Shown here piece after piece: positions 34,454-46,000 of a DNA stretch of 64,000 nucleotides. The DNA lies in contig JBMOKT010000008.1 of assembly GCA_049323895.1 (NCBI GenBank), forward strand, positions 62,001 through 126,000. The letters are read 5' to 3'. The notes under the pieces are model-generated. The model saw only the letters and a program-made list of their open reading frames with translations, was not told where the DNA came from and did no database searches. Source of the DNA: JBMOKT01 sp049323895 (GTDB lineage: Bacteria; Bacillota; Peptococcia; Peptococcales; BICA1-8). Numbering within the stretch: position 1 is the stretch's first letter; each line of letters opens with the position of its first letter. The translations under genes were made by a program, and so were the position numbers.

Positions 34454-36802
34454 TTACCTCCTAACAGAAAATAAAACATAACTCACTATTACATCAAGAT
34501 AAATTAATATAGGATTTGTTATTTCAAATAAGCCTTCCAACCATTCGACAACTTCTTTGTTTTCAAAACCTGCTTTCTTTTTGCGCCCGATATCGTAGGC
34601 TAACAAAGCCTTATACTTTAATCCTTCGACCCGACTATTATAGAGAAATTCACTAAACAGGCTATGATAATTCTTTAATTTCCAGAGGTCAGAACGATTT
34701 AACAAACCTAATTCTACCCATGATGAAAGCATTTTAGATTCTTTAACCACTTTTTCGAAATCGCTCCAACTTAATGTGTTATTAAAGATGCTAACCTGAT
34801 TGCGCCCTGCTTTTCTGCCTTTTAATACTTTTTCTTTCGAAAGTTCCAGCAATTTTTCCGCCTCATCAACTGCATTTACAATAGGGGTTCTATTTTTAGC
34901 CATGCTTATCCCAGCAGATAAAGTGATATTTTCATTAAAACCAACAAATTTTTTAAATTCATCATTAATATTAAGACTTAAATCAATTATTTCATTCCAA
35001 GGACCTATCAAAAGTAGGTCATCACCGCCGGAATACACTGTATAGCAGTTTTGGTATTGAAGGTAAAGCAATTCATTAATCCTTCCTGAGAAGAAAACGT
35101 CTAGCATTCTACTAAAAGTAGTAATCCTGGAAATACTATCATGATTTTTTTCATTTTGTATATCATTTTTTAATCCGAAAGCAAATAAACTACCTAGATT
35201 ATCCACATCTGCCTTTAGGTAGGCTAACCTTTTTATTCCTTTACCTTTTTCAATTAGTTGGTCAAAACTAATGGTTTGTCCTTCTTCAGTAGGGACATAA
35301 TTACAAATGTATTTAGTAACGGCAGCCACGTTTGAATATATCTTATTATCATTTAGAATAAATGTTTTGTTTATTATTTTTTTCTCAGGTATCAAAGAAT
35401 TCAAATTTAGCCCTGTCCCGTCCAAAAATTGAATATCTGATTTTTGATTAAAGGTAAACTCAATACACTTTACCCTAGGAAGAAGTCTTCCAATCTCCAA
35501 ATCCTTCATGCAATGCTTACCATATTCCCTATCTTCGATAATTTGTTCAGCAAATTCTTTACCACAGCCTTTACATAAAACCGGTTCTTGCTTTATTTCC
35601 GTATTAATAATAAACTCTTCCTCAATCCAATTGTTTTTGTCATTAATTATTCCTGCAAATGGCATCTTCTTCTTAGCTGCTAATTTTTTTGAAATATTAT
35701 TAAGAATGGAACCAAAGTTTTCAAAGTCCTTTCCGGACATTTCCTTCCAAACAATATTTAAGCCAAGTTCACCCCGATATTCTTTTAATAGATAATTTGA
35801 AATGCTCCTTTGGATTTTTCCAAGTCTCTCCTTCACTTCTGTTAAATTAGGGAGCAATATATAGAACTTTCCCCCAGACGCCATTAAATTATTGGCGATG
35901 GGAAGATTAAATGAAAGTAAAATATGATGGGTTACAAGTTCTGAGAGCATGCTTAAAAAGAATGATCTAGCTCTCAGCCTTTTAGCAACTGCACCTGCTC
36001 CTATTTGGGATCCTGAAAAGATATAGTTTTGTATGCCGGAAATATCCCCTACTAATAAGAGAAACTTACTAGCATTATCATTAGTAATATTATTAATACT
36101 AAAATCATTTATTGATTCATGATACTGATATAGGCAGGCAGTAATGGCACTTGTTGTTTTTAGGTGGTCAAACAGAGAGATGTCCGCAATTTTTTCCTGG
36201 GAATTTGAAGGAATGCACCAAGTATATTTTTGTAATAAGGAAAATAACTGATTATAAAAAGAATCAAAGCTATTTGCGTCGGAAGCTATAGTCTTAAATT
36301 CCTCTCCAAAGCTTTTTAAAAGAAAGTTAATATCATTTTCATATTGTCTTTCTAATGCAATAGGGAAAGCATTCTCCGGGGAATACACCAAAGTTTTGTA
36401 TTGCAAAGATTGCGGGATAGGTTTATCAATACTTAATCTGGAAAATATTGAATCAAGAGGTTTTTTTCTAAAGTCTTGATATTTTTCTTCCTGTTCCCCT
36501 CTTTCTGATGAAGAGTAATTGTCTGCCCTGCTTACTAAATATGCAAATGGACGTAAATCTTCAGGTGCAAACTGTACTCTAAGTTCTTCAGGAAAACTAA
36601 TTGATTCATGGTGTTTCATTACCAATATTTCTAATAATTTTACATCACAAATTTTGTTTATTTCGTTAGCGAAAGCCTTTATAAACACTGATGAAACTTC
36701 AGGATGTTTTCCTTTGGTATTAAGAGCTCCAAAACTTCCTTTTTGTAAAAATTTCCCTATGTCATGAAGCAGTCCACTGAGTACTAGTGTTTCGTAAACC
36801 AC
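34454..36802 (-). CDS. cas10: Cas10/Csm1 with HD and cyclase domains
   Basis: The 782-residue protein starts at GTG 36802 behind AAGGAGGGGG. An N-terminal HD domain (LLHDIGKF, His13-Asp14) should cut single-stranded DNA. A zinc-binding CKGCG segment lies in the middle. The palm domain has YSGGDDLLL (GGDD at 592-595), the active site that makes cyclic oligoadenylate. Both sites look intact. It heads the type III-A operon and is 215 bp from the leader-distal end of the array. Confidence 0.93.
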   Translation of the reverse strand: MVYETLVLSGLLHDIGKFLQKGSFGALNTKGKHPEVSSVFIKAFANEINKICDVKLLEILVMKHHESISFPEELRVQFAPEDLRPFAYLVSRADNYSSSERGEQEEKYQDFRKKPLDSIFSRLSIDKPIPQSLQYKTLVYSPENAFPIALERQYENDINFLLKSFGEEFKTIASDANSFDSFYNQLFSLLQKYTWCIPSNSQEKIADISLFDHLKTTSAITACLYQYHESINDFSINNITNDNASKFLLLVGDISGIQNYIFSGSQIGAGAVAKRLRARSFFLSMLSELVTHHILLSFNLPIANNLMASGGKFYILLPNLTEVKERLGKIQRSISNYLLKEYRGELGLNIVWKEMSGKDFENFGSILNNISKKLAAKKKMPFAGIINDKNNWIEEEFIINTEIKQEPVLCKGCGKEFAEQIIEDREYGKHCMKDLEIGRLLPRVKCIEFTFNQKSDIQFLDGTGLNLNSLIPEKKIINKTFILNDNKIYSNVAAVTKYICNYVPTEEGQTISFDQLIEKGKGIKRLAYLKADVDNLGSLFAFGLKNDIQNEKNHDSISRITTFSRMLDVFFSGRINELLYLQYQNCYTVYSGGDDLLLIGPWNEIIDLSLNINDEFKKFVGFNENITLSAGISMAKNRTPIVNAVDEAEKLLELSKEKVLKGRKAGRNQVSIFNNTLSWSDFEKVVKESKMLSSWVELGLLNRSDLWKLKNYHSLFSEFLYNSRVEGLKYKALLAYDIGRKKKAGFENKEVVEWLEGLFEITNPILIYLDVIVSYVLFSVRR

Positions 36803-37016
36803 TTTTTCACCCCCTCCTTATTAGAAAATTTAGACAAATAAAAAAAAATTCCTGCAATATTTTCTATTTTTTTTAAATTTTTCATAAAGTGGTAACCAAT
36901 AGTAAAATCCCTGGCAAACCCAAGGACTTGTATAAATTTCACCCCAGAAATCAGTTTTTTAGCCATAAATTAGAGTCGTTAAAAAAATGTTTTAAAAACT
37001 AATGTAGATCTAAAAT
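36803..37016. other. Gap between the array end and the type III-A operon
   Basis: The gap is very AT-rich. It must contain the cas10 promoter, if there is a separate one, but no strong -35/-10 pair was found. No terminator hairpin is visible between the last repeat and cas10. A 60-residue frame here has no ribosome binding site and is not called. Confidence 0.5.
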
Positions 37017-40000
37017 TTCATTTTAAATTCCCTGCGGGAATTTAGTTTTTTAAGCAGGGGTTATTTTTTTATGAGCAGGTGAAACAAATTGAGAGTTTTA
37101 ATTCCCTACCGGGAATTAGTTTTTAAGCATACAAACGATGATATAGGCAGGCATATTGGTGTTAAGGCGTTTCAATTCCCTACCGGGAATTAGATTTTTT
37201 TAAGCCGATTATGTCCAATATTTAAAAGATAAAAAGGAAATACCGTTTCAATTCCCTACCGGGAATTAGTTTTTTTTAAGCAGATAAGGAGGAAAAACCA
37301 GCATGGGCACAGGAGATAATGTTTCAATTCCCTACCGGGAATTAGTTTTTTTTAAGCAGTGCAGCTAATTTTCAGAAGATTGAGGACTTCCTGTTTCAAT
37401 TCCCTACCGGGAATTAGATTTTTTTAAGCCGAGAGATAGCTGAGGTAGAAATGAAAAGGAGATACTGTTTCAATTCCCTACCGGGAATTAGATTTTTTTA
37501 AGCCCCAATGTCTAAACCAGCGTTACTTAAGAGGTTGCAGATATTTAGTTTCAATTCCCTACCGGGAATTAGATTTTTTTAAGCAGAAAAAGCTTTATGA
37601 GAGTATTGGTAAGAAAATATTAGTGTTTCAATTCCCTACCGGGAATTAGATTTTTTTAAGCCGCAGTATAACGGGAATGTCCTCGTCTTCTGCAGTATTG
37701 ACGTTTCAATTCCCTACCGGGAATTAGATTTTTTTAAGCAATTTTTACCTCTCCCCCTCCCCCTTGTTTCTGAGAGAATGTTTCAATTCCCTACCGGGAA
37801 TTAGATTTTTTTAAGCCTCCTGAAAACCTTGATGCTGAGATTAGCAGGATAGACCAGTTTCAATTCCCTACCGGGAATTAGATTTTTTTAAGCATACATG
37901 ATTGCGAAGGCATTTAAGCCTAAGTTTAGCTTGTTTCAATTCCCTACCGGGAATTAGATTTTTTTAAGCTAATGAATACGAAAGTCTTTTTACTGGTCAT
38001 GTATTATATCGGTTTCAATTCCCTACCGGGAATTAGATTTTTTTAAGCTTAATTCCCATTTACGGAGAATTTGAGGAAGAATGGGGTTTCAATTCCCTAC
38101 CGGGAATTAGATTTTTTTAAGCATTATAGGGAGGTGAATAGTTTGAATGTTAGAACACATGTTTCAATTCCCTACCGGGAATTAGATTTTTTTAAGCAGC
38201 ATCATTTACTATTTTTATATAACTTGAATTATAAGTGTTTCAATTCCCTACCGGGAATTAGATTTTTTTAAGCCCATCTACAGCACCTCCACCGCAATAT
38301 CTCCCAGGTTATGGCGTTTCAATTCCCTACCGGGAATTAGATTTTTTTAAGCGAACAAAAAAAAGATTCTTTATGTCTTACAGTATAATATGTTTCAATT
38401 CCCTACCGGGAATTAGATTTTTTTAAGCTTAGGAGAAATTTTAGAAAAGACAGAAGGAAAGTATGCTTTGTTTCAATTCCCTACCGGGAATTAGATTTTT
38501 TTAAGCGCTTTATAACCATTCTGCACATTATAGTGCGGTATTATTTGCAGTTTCAATTCCCTACCGGGAATTAGATTTTTTTAAGCGACTGGCATATTGG
38601 TGAACTCAACGGACCGGTACGAAAGTTTCAATTCCCTACCGGGAATTAGATTTTTTTAAGCTTCAATAAAGTTAGAATCTACAATGAACTGTTCGAAGGG
38701 TTTCAATTCCCTACCGGGAATTAGATTTTTTTAAGCCTTAAAAATGATGCCGATGAATATGGTCATGTACTAACTTGTTTCAATTCCCTACCGGGAATTA
38801 GATTTTTTTAAGCTTGTTGCTGTTTCCGGAGTATCTGGTATATAAGTAATTTTGTTTCAATTCCCTACCGGGAATTAGATTTTTTTAAGCATATCAATTA
38901 CAATTATGCAACCAACAAATATAATTGCGTTTCAATTCCCTACCGGGAATTAGATTTTTTTAAGCTTTCCTAATGCAAATATAACAGAAACTATATTAGC
39001 ACTGTTTCAATTCCCTACCGGGAATTAGATTTTTTTAAGCAGAGCTTCGCTACTATCTAAACGAGTCATTAGGTATTTTGTTTCAATTCCCTACCGGGAA
39101 TTAGATTTTTTTAAGCGCCCTACACCCCCCAGTCATATTCGATAAAGAACATGATAGTTTCAATTCCCTACCGGGAATTAGATTTTTTTAAGCATTTCCT
39201 TCTTAACACCGATACCACTCCTTCGCTAAAAGTTTCAATTCCCTACCGGGAATTAGATTTTTTTAAGCTCTACAGACAGAAATGTTTAGAAGGCTAAGAG
39301 TACTGTTTCAATTCCCTACCGGGAATTAGATTTTTTTAAGCGTTTGCCTGCAATATATCCGATGCATGGTTACATTCAACCAGTTTCAATTCCCTACCGG
39401 GAATTAGATTTTTTTAAGCCGGTGTTAAGAAGGAAATTAAGGTGTCCCTGTTGTAACAGTTTCAATTCCCTACCGGGAATTAGATTTTTTTAAGCTTTTT
39501 AGTTTTTTGGAACAACATTTGACCGATTGAAAGTTTCAATTCCCTACCGGGAATTAGATTTTTTTAAGCGGATAATAAAGTTGAATGGGTTGAATTTAGC
39601 CGTGCTAACCTGTTTCAATTCCCTACCGGGAATTAGATTTTTTTAAGCTACGGTATAGTATGCAAGTCCATTAAATATTTATTATAGTTTCAATTCCCTA
39701 CCGGGAATTAGATTTTTTTAAGCGATGTGCCTACAGATAATCAAACGGAGTGGTGGTGTGCCGTTTCAATTCCCTACCGGGAATTAGATTTTTTTAAGCG
39801 CTCAAAACAACAAGCTGACTTGGGAGGAGGCAATGGCGTTTCAATTCCCTACCGGGAATTAGATTTTTTTAAGCGTAACTGATCACCCACTATTAGTTAG
39901 GAAATTATGGGAGTTTCAATTCCCTACCGGGAATTAGATTTTTTTAAGCTACCTTCAGCAACTGTTCCGGAAGTAGTACCAAAATCTTTATGTTTCAATT

Positions 40001-43000
40001 CCCTACCGGGAATTAGATTTTTTTAAGCTGAGATAGTTAGACTACAAACACTTCCTCTTTCGTGAAGTGTTTCAATTCCCTACCGGGAATTAGATTTTTT
40101 TAAGCATTCAATGGAAATTCAGTAAGCAGACCAAGCAAAGATGTTTCAATTCCCTACCGGGAATTAGATTTTTTTAAGCTTAAATTCCTTAATGTCGTCA
40201 GAATGAAAGAGCAGCGGTTTCAATTCCCTACCGGGAATTAGATTTTTTTAAGCAGCCTAACAGCGGTAAGACAAGGTATAAATGTAATAATGTTTCAATT
40301 CCCTACCGGGAATTAGATTTTTTTAAGCAGGAGGTATCCGTAATGGGGGTAGGTAGGGGAGTATTTGGGTTTCAATTCCCTACCGGGAATTAGATTTTTT
40401 TAAGCAAATTCTCATAGAAAAGCAAATGCCCACTTTTGAAAAATGTTTCAATTCCCTACCGGGAATTAGATTTTTTTAAGCTTACTTAGCCTCATGGGAA
40501 AAACTAGGGGTAGGAGAAGGTTTCAATTCCCTACCGGGAATTAGATTTTTTTAAGCAACAAAAAGTACTGATGTTGTTTACCTGTCCAAGTCCGTTTCAA
40601 TTCCCTACCGGGAATTAGATTTTTTTAAGCGAATTTTTCCCCTTATTTGCGGTTTATTTGCTCTCTATGTTTCAATTCCCTACCGGGAATTAGATTTTTT
40701 TAAGCTCCTTGTTACTCCCGATGGAGATGTGGGTTTGGTATCTGGCCGTTTCAATTCCCTACCGGGAATTAGATTTTTTTAAGCCTACCAGAGCATCAAG
40801 TACCAGGGCGTAATAAGTGAAGGTTTCAATTCCCTACCGGGAATTAGATTTTTTTAAGCTATTATCAATCGACTTTCTGAGGATGTCCTGATCAGGCGTT
40901 TCAATTCCCTACCGGGAATTAGATTTTTTTAAGCGCCTGGCGTAATGCGTAATGGCCAAAAGCAATTTCTTATGTTTCAATTCCCTACCGGGAATTAGAT
41001 TTTTTTAAGCTGTATTGAGATTCACTGCATGGCTCTCCACCTTCTTGGTGTTTCAATTCCCTACCGGGAATTAGATTTTTTTAAGCCTTAAGGATGTTTT
41101 TGCCGCCAGGCAAGGAATACAACAGGTTTCAATTCCCTACCGGGAATTAGATTTTTTTAAGCCGATGATTGGGACTGGTCTGTTCCTCCTACAATAGATA
41201 GGTTTCAATTCCCTACCGGGAATTAGATTTTTTTAAGCACAGAGTTTTGATGGGGTTGATGATTATATTGATTTGGGTTTCAATTCCCTACCGGGAATTA
41301 GATTTTTTTAAGCGTCTCAGATCAATCGATGGGAAAAGCAAAAGGAACAGCCGGTTTCAATTCCCTACCGGGAATTAGATTTTTTTAAGCGGCTATTTTC
41401 CCCGTTGAAGCGAGCCCGGATGATTAGTTTCAATTCCCTACCGGGAATTAGATTTTTTTAAGCGAATATTTTTGGAGCCGCAGAAGAAGCAACAGGAGGC
41501 TGTTTCAATTCCCTACCGGGAATTAGATTTTTTTAAGCGTTGTCATGGTGTGCGTGGTAGTAAAAAGGAAAAGATTTTGTTTCAATTCCCTACCGGGAAT
41601 TAGATTTTTTTAAGCAACGACGCAAAATTACAGGTTTGTGAGTTGGCTTATATAGTTTCAATTCCCTACCGGGAATTAGATTTTTTTAAGCCAAAGTAGT
41701 GAATATTTAAATATAGATGAAAATATTATGTTGTTTCAATTCCCTACCGGGAATTAGATTTTTTTAAGCAGAAAGAAAAGCTAAAGGCAGAATTGGAGAG
41801 CTTCATGTTTCAATTCCCTACCGGGAATTAGATTTTTTTAAGCTTGGGTAATGACAATATCCAGGTTGACCTTCAAACTCAACCTTTGTTTCAATTCCCT
41901 ACCGGGAATTAGATTTTTTTAAGCAAAACCAGCCGTCGTAACACCAAAAGAAATGGGACCTAAGTTTCAATTCCCTACCGGGAATTAGATTTTTTTAAGC
42001 ATTATCAGTAGAGCAGTTGAATAGAAGATTAGATGTGGCAGTTTCAATTCCCTACCGGGAATTAGATTTTTTTAAGCGTGGAATGTTATGAATATTTAAC
42101 CATCGAGAGGGGGGATAAGTTTCAATTCCCTACCGGGAATTAGATTTTTTTAAGCGTTGAAGATCGGATAGTTGAACTAAAAGATAAAGAATGGTGGTTT
42201 CAATTCCCTACCGGGAATTAGATTTTTTTAAGCTCAATTAAAACATGAATTTCAATATATGATTGAAGGTTCGTTTCAATTCCCTACCGGGAATTAGATT
42301 TTTTTAAGCCAGCACACTGTCAACATGTGTCAGCATGTGTCGAATTATGTGTTTCAATGCCCTACCGGGAATTAGATTTTTTTAAGCTTATAGTAGGCTT
42401 TTAACAGGCTTTAAAGCAGGTTTTGTTTCAATTCCCTACCGGGAATTAGATTTTTTTAAGCCCTTTAAGTTTAGCCGATATAAATATTGTGCAGGGGATT
42501 TTGTTTCAATTCCCTACCGGGAATTAGATTTTTTTAAGCAGTTAACAGACAGCATTAAAGACGAATTAAACACCTTGAAGTTTCAATTCCCTACCGGGAA
42601 TTAGATTTTTTTAAGCGATGGATCAGAAGAAGAATTAAACGGTTTTTACATCTATGTTTCAATTCCCTACCGGGAATTAGATTTTTTTAAGCCCATAATT
42701 TTTTGTTTCTTCTCCTTCTGTTCTTTGGCTGTTTCAATTCCCTACCGGGAATTAGATTTTTTTAAGCTTTGTTTGGTCAATGATGAAAGCAATTTGTTTG
42801 TTATGTTTCAATTCCCTACCGGGAATTAGATTTTTTTAAGCATTGAAGATTGCGGCTGTAAGGAAGAGGAACAATGCCCACGTTTCAATTCCCTACCGGG
42901 AATTAGATTTTTTTAAGCTACTTCTCAATACGCTTCTATATTACTTGGTACTTGGTATGTTTCAATTCCCTACCGGGAATTAGATTTTTTTAAGCTTAAT

Positions 43001-46000
43001 TTCCCGCATAATATTAACTCTTTGCTGTAAAGTTTCAATTCCCTACCGGGAATTAGATTTTTTTAAGCTCCCCGTCCCGTTACAATATTTACACTTTTTC
43101 ATTATGTGTTTCAATTCCCTACCGGGAATTAGATTTTTTTAAGCATGATATGGAGTGACAGTATAACAAACGCTATAAAAGAATTGTTTCAATTCCCTAC
43201 CGGGAATTAGATTTTTTTAAGCCAATTCAGCTTGGCATATATACCTTCCCAAAGAATTGGTTTCAATTCCCTACCGGGAATTAGATTTTTTTAAGCCAGG
43301 GAAGAAGAAATATTAAGAAACCTTGCAGAAGTGTTTCAATTCCCTACCGGGAATTAGATTTTTTTAAGCCTGGTACTCCTTCCAGCGGGAAATCATATTG
43401 CAGTATTCGGTTTCAATTCCCTACCGGGAATTAGATTTTTTTAAGCTACATAGAATATGGAGGTTATAATTACTGCAAGTCTAAGTTTCAATTCCCTACC
43501 GGGAATTAGATTTTTTTAAGCATATACACTAAAACCATGTTACCACTTAAAAATGATGCCGAGTTTCAATTCCCTACCGGGAATTAGATTTTTTTAAGCT
43601 TAAACAGGCCTTACCTGATGGTGAATATCGCAAAGCTGCCCGTTTCAATTCCCTACCGGGAATTAGATTTTTTTAAGCCTGATCAGGCAGAAGGATTTCT
43701 GGAAGATATCAGAAGTGAGTTGTTTCAATTCCCTACCGGGAATTAGATTTTTTTAAGCGTTAATTAGTAAGCTTGCAGATCCGGAGGCTTATGGTTAGTT
43801 TCAATTCCCTACCGGGAATTAGATTTTTTTAAGCTATGCACTACACCTAAAACACTTTTCTACCTTTATTAGTAGTTTCAATTCCCTACCGGGAATTAGA
43901 TTTTTTTAAGCCCAAAGGGGTTATTTTTTTATGGGCAGGTGATATGCATGTTTCAATTCCCTACCGGGAATTAGATTTTTTTAAGCTAAGAACAACGGTG
44001 CTAAGGTGGATGTCGTGGTGAAGGTGGGTTTCAATTCCCTACCGGGAATTAGATTTTTTTAAGCTCTAACTTAGAGAACGCACAAAATAAAGACTTTAGC
44101 CTGTTTCAATTCCCTACCGGGAATTAGATTTTTTTAAGCGCTATGTTTAGCCTTGAAATGGTCAAGGAAGATATTTTAGGTTTCAATTCCCTACCGGGAA
44201 TTAGATTTTTTTAAGCCATACGAACCAGTACCAGTTGCAGTATGTTACAGATGCGTTTCAATTCCCTACCGGGAATTAGATTTTTTTAAGCCATATCCAG
44301 GGCGACATATTACAAATAGATTCTCAATGTTGTTTCAATTCCCTACCGGGAATTAGATTTTTTTAAGCGAGGAATAATATGCCTGTAATATACGTTCATT
44401 GTTCAGAGTTTCAATTCCCTACCGGGAATTAGATTTTTTTAAGCCAGAGTATTTAGGTGTAGATCGTAGTCTTTTTTATAAATGGTTTCAATTCCCTACC
44501 GGGAATTAGATTTTTTTAAGCTTAATGCTTCTTCGCCTTTCCTTAATTCGTTTGTGCGTTTCAATTCCCTACCGGGAATTAGATTTTTTTAAGCTGAATG
44601 ATGCACTAAAAGAGAAAGAAAGACAAGAGTACGGTTTCAATTCCCTACCGGGAATTAGATTTTTTTAAGCTGACGACGAAGAAGCCTAAGATAGCCCCAA
44701 CCGTAGAGTTGTTTCAATTCCCTACCGGGAATTAGATTTTTTTAAGCTACTATACGTACAGGAGGAGAACAACGAACAGACCATGCAGTTTCAATTCCCT
44801 ACCGGGAATTAGATTTTTTTAAGCATACAGTTGAGGTATCTACGGCTAAAGTGGAAACTACGGTGTTTCAATTCCCTACCGGGAATTAGATTTTTTTAAG
44901 CAAATTTTCGCTTGCATTATTCATCTTGATGTTTCTGGCTGTTTCAATTCCCTACCGGGAATTAGATTTTTTTAAGCAGAAGGTGCGGAAACTAGAAAAG
45001 AATCTATTGATAATGCGTTTCAATTCCCTACCGGGAATTAGATTTTTTTAAGCGAAAAATGGCATGGTCGGGACGGTAGTAGCACAGGGGTTTCAATTCC
45101 CTACCGGGAATTAGATTTTTTTAAGCACAAACTAGCTAAATAGGGGAATTTCCCCAATTTAAAAGGTTTCAATTCCCTACCGGGAATTAGATTTTTTTAA
45201 GCATGGTTTAGGCGGCGAAACTGGGGAAGTGCAACAGATATTTAGTTTCAATTCCCTACCGGGAATTAGATTTTTTTAAGCCGCAGGACTTCTCTTTACA
45301 ATAAAAGAATTGAAAATCCATGTTTCAATTCCCTACCGGGAATTAGATTTTTTTAAGCTTTTATGGCCAAGGAACTAAGAGAGGTTCATACTAGAGGTTT
45401 CAATTCCCTACCGGGAATTAGATTTTTTTAAGCTTCTGGGTGATTAAATTTACCCCATAAAGCAGTAAGTTTTGTTTCAATTCCCTACCGGGAATTAGAT
45501 TTTTTTAAGCTGTCAGCTGGTCAAGCATTGCAAATAGGAGATTTCCGGTTTCAATTCCCTACCGGGAATTAGATTTTTTTAAGCTTAAAGGACGCATGGG
45601 AATGGGGTCTGAACTTTATGAAGTTTCAATTCCCTACCGGGAATTAGATTTTTTTAAGCGGCGACAAGATTTTCCGACGGCCTTACACGGCGCTGGGGTT
45701 TCAATTCCCTACCGGGAATTAGATTTTTTTAAGCGGCCGTCGGTTTCAATATTTTAAATGCGGGCATATTCGGGTTTCAATTCCCTACCGGGAATTAGAT
45801 TTTTTTAAGCTTTACCAACATCAGGGCAGCCTTAAATAATGCTTAGGTGGGTTTCAATTCCCTACCGGGAATTAGATTTTTTTAAGCATTCTTCTTGGAC
45901 TTTGATGTTACTGCCTATGACTTGGCGTTTCAATTCCCTACCGGGAATTAGATTTTTTTAAGCGCGTTAAAAATGTGTAGAGATTATAAAATATCAGATT

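Noticed and set aside
36784..36966. 60-residue minus-strand frame between the array and cas10
   Set aside because: It has no ribosome binding site, lies in AT-rich DNA and overlaps the cas10 start; it looks like a chance frame.
36803..37016. A reverse transcriptase or retron-like unit beside the type III operon
   Set aside because: No reverse-transcriptase motif is found in this stretch or in the cas1 fusion, so spacer acquisition from RNA is not supported.
38071..38271. 66-residue frame inside the array
   Set aside because: It is made of repeats and spacers, with the repeat translated several times.
37504..45244. Shared CAGATATTTA at the ends of spacers 37504-37547 and 45203-45244
   Set aside because: A ten-base match among about 139 spacers is expected by chance; the rest of the two spacers differs.
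45735..45746. GTTTCAAT inside a spacer as a possible extra repeat
   Set aside because: Only eight bases match the repeat and no stem follows; it is part of spacer 45735-45773.
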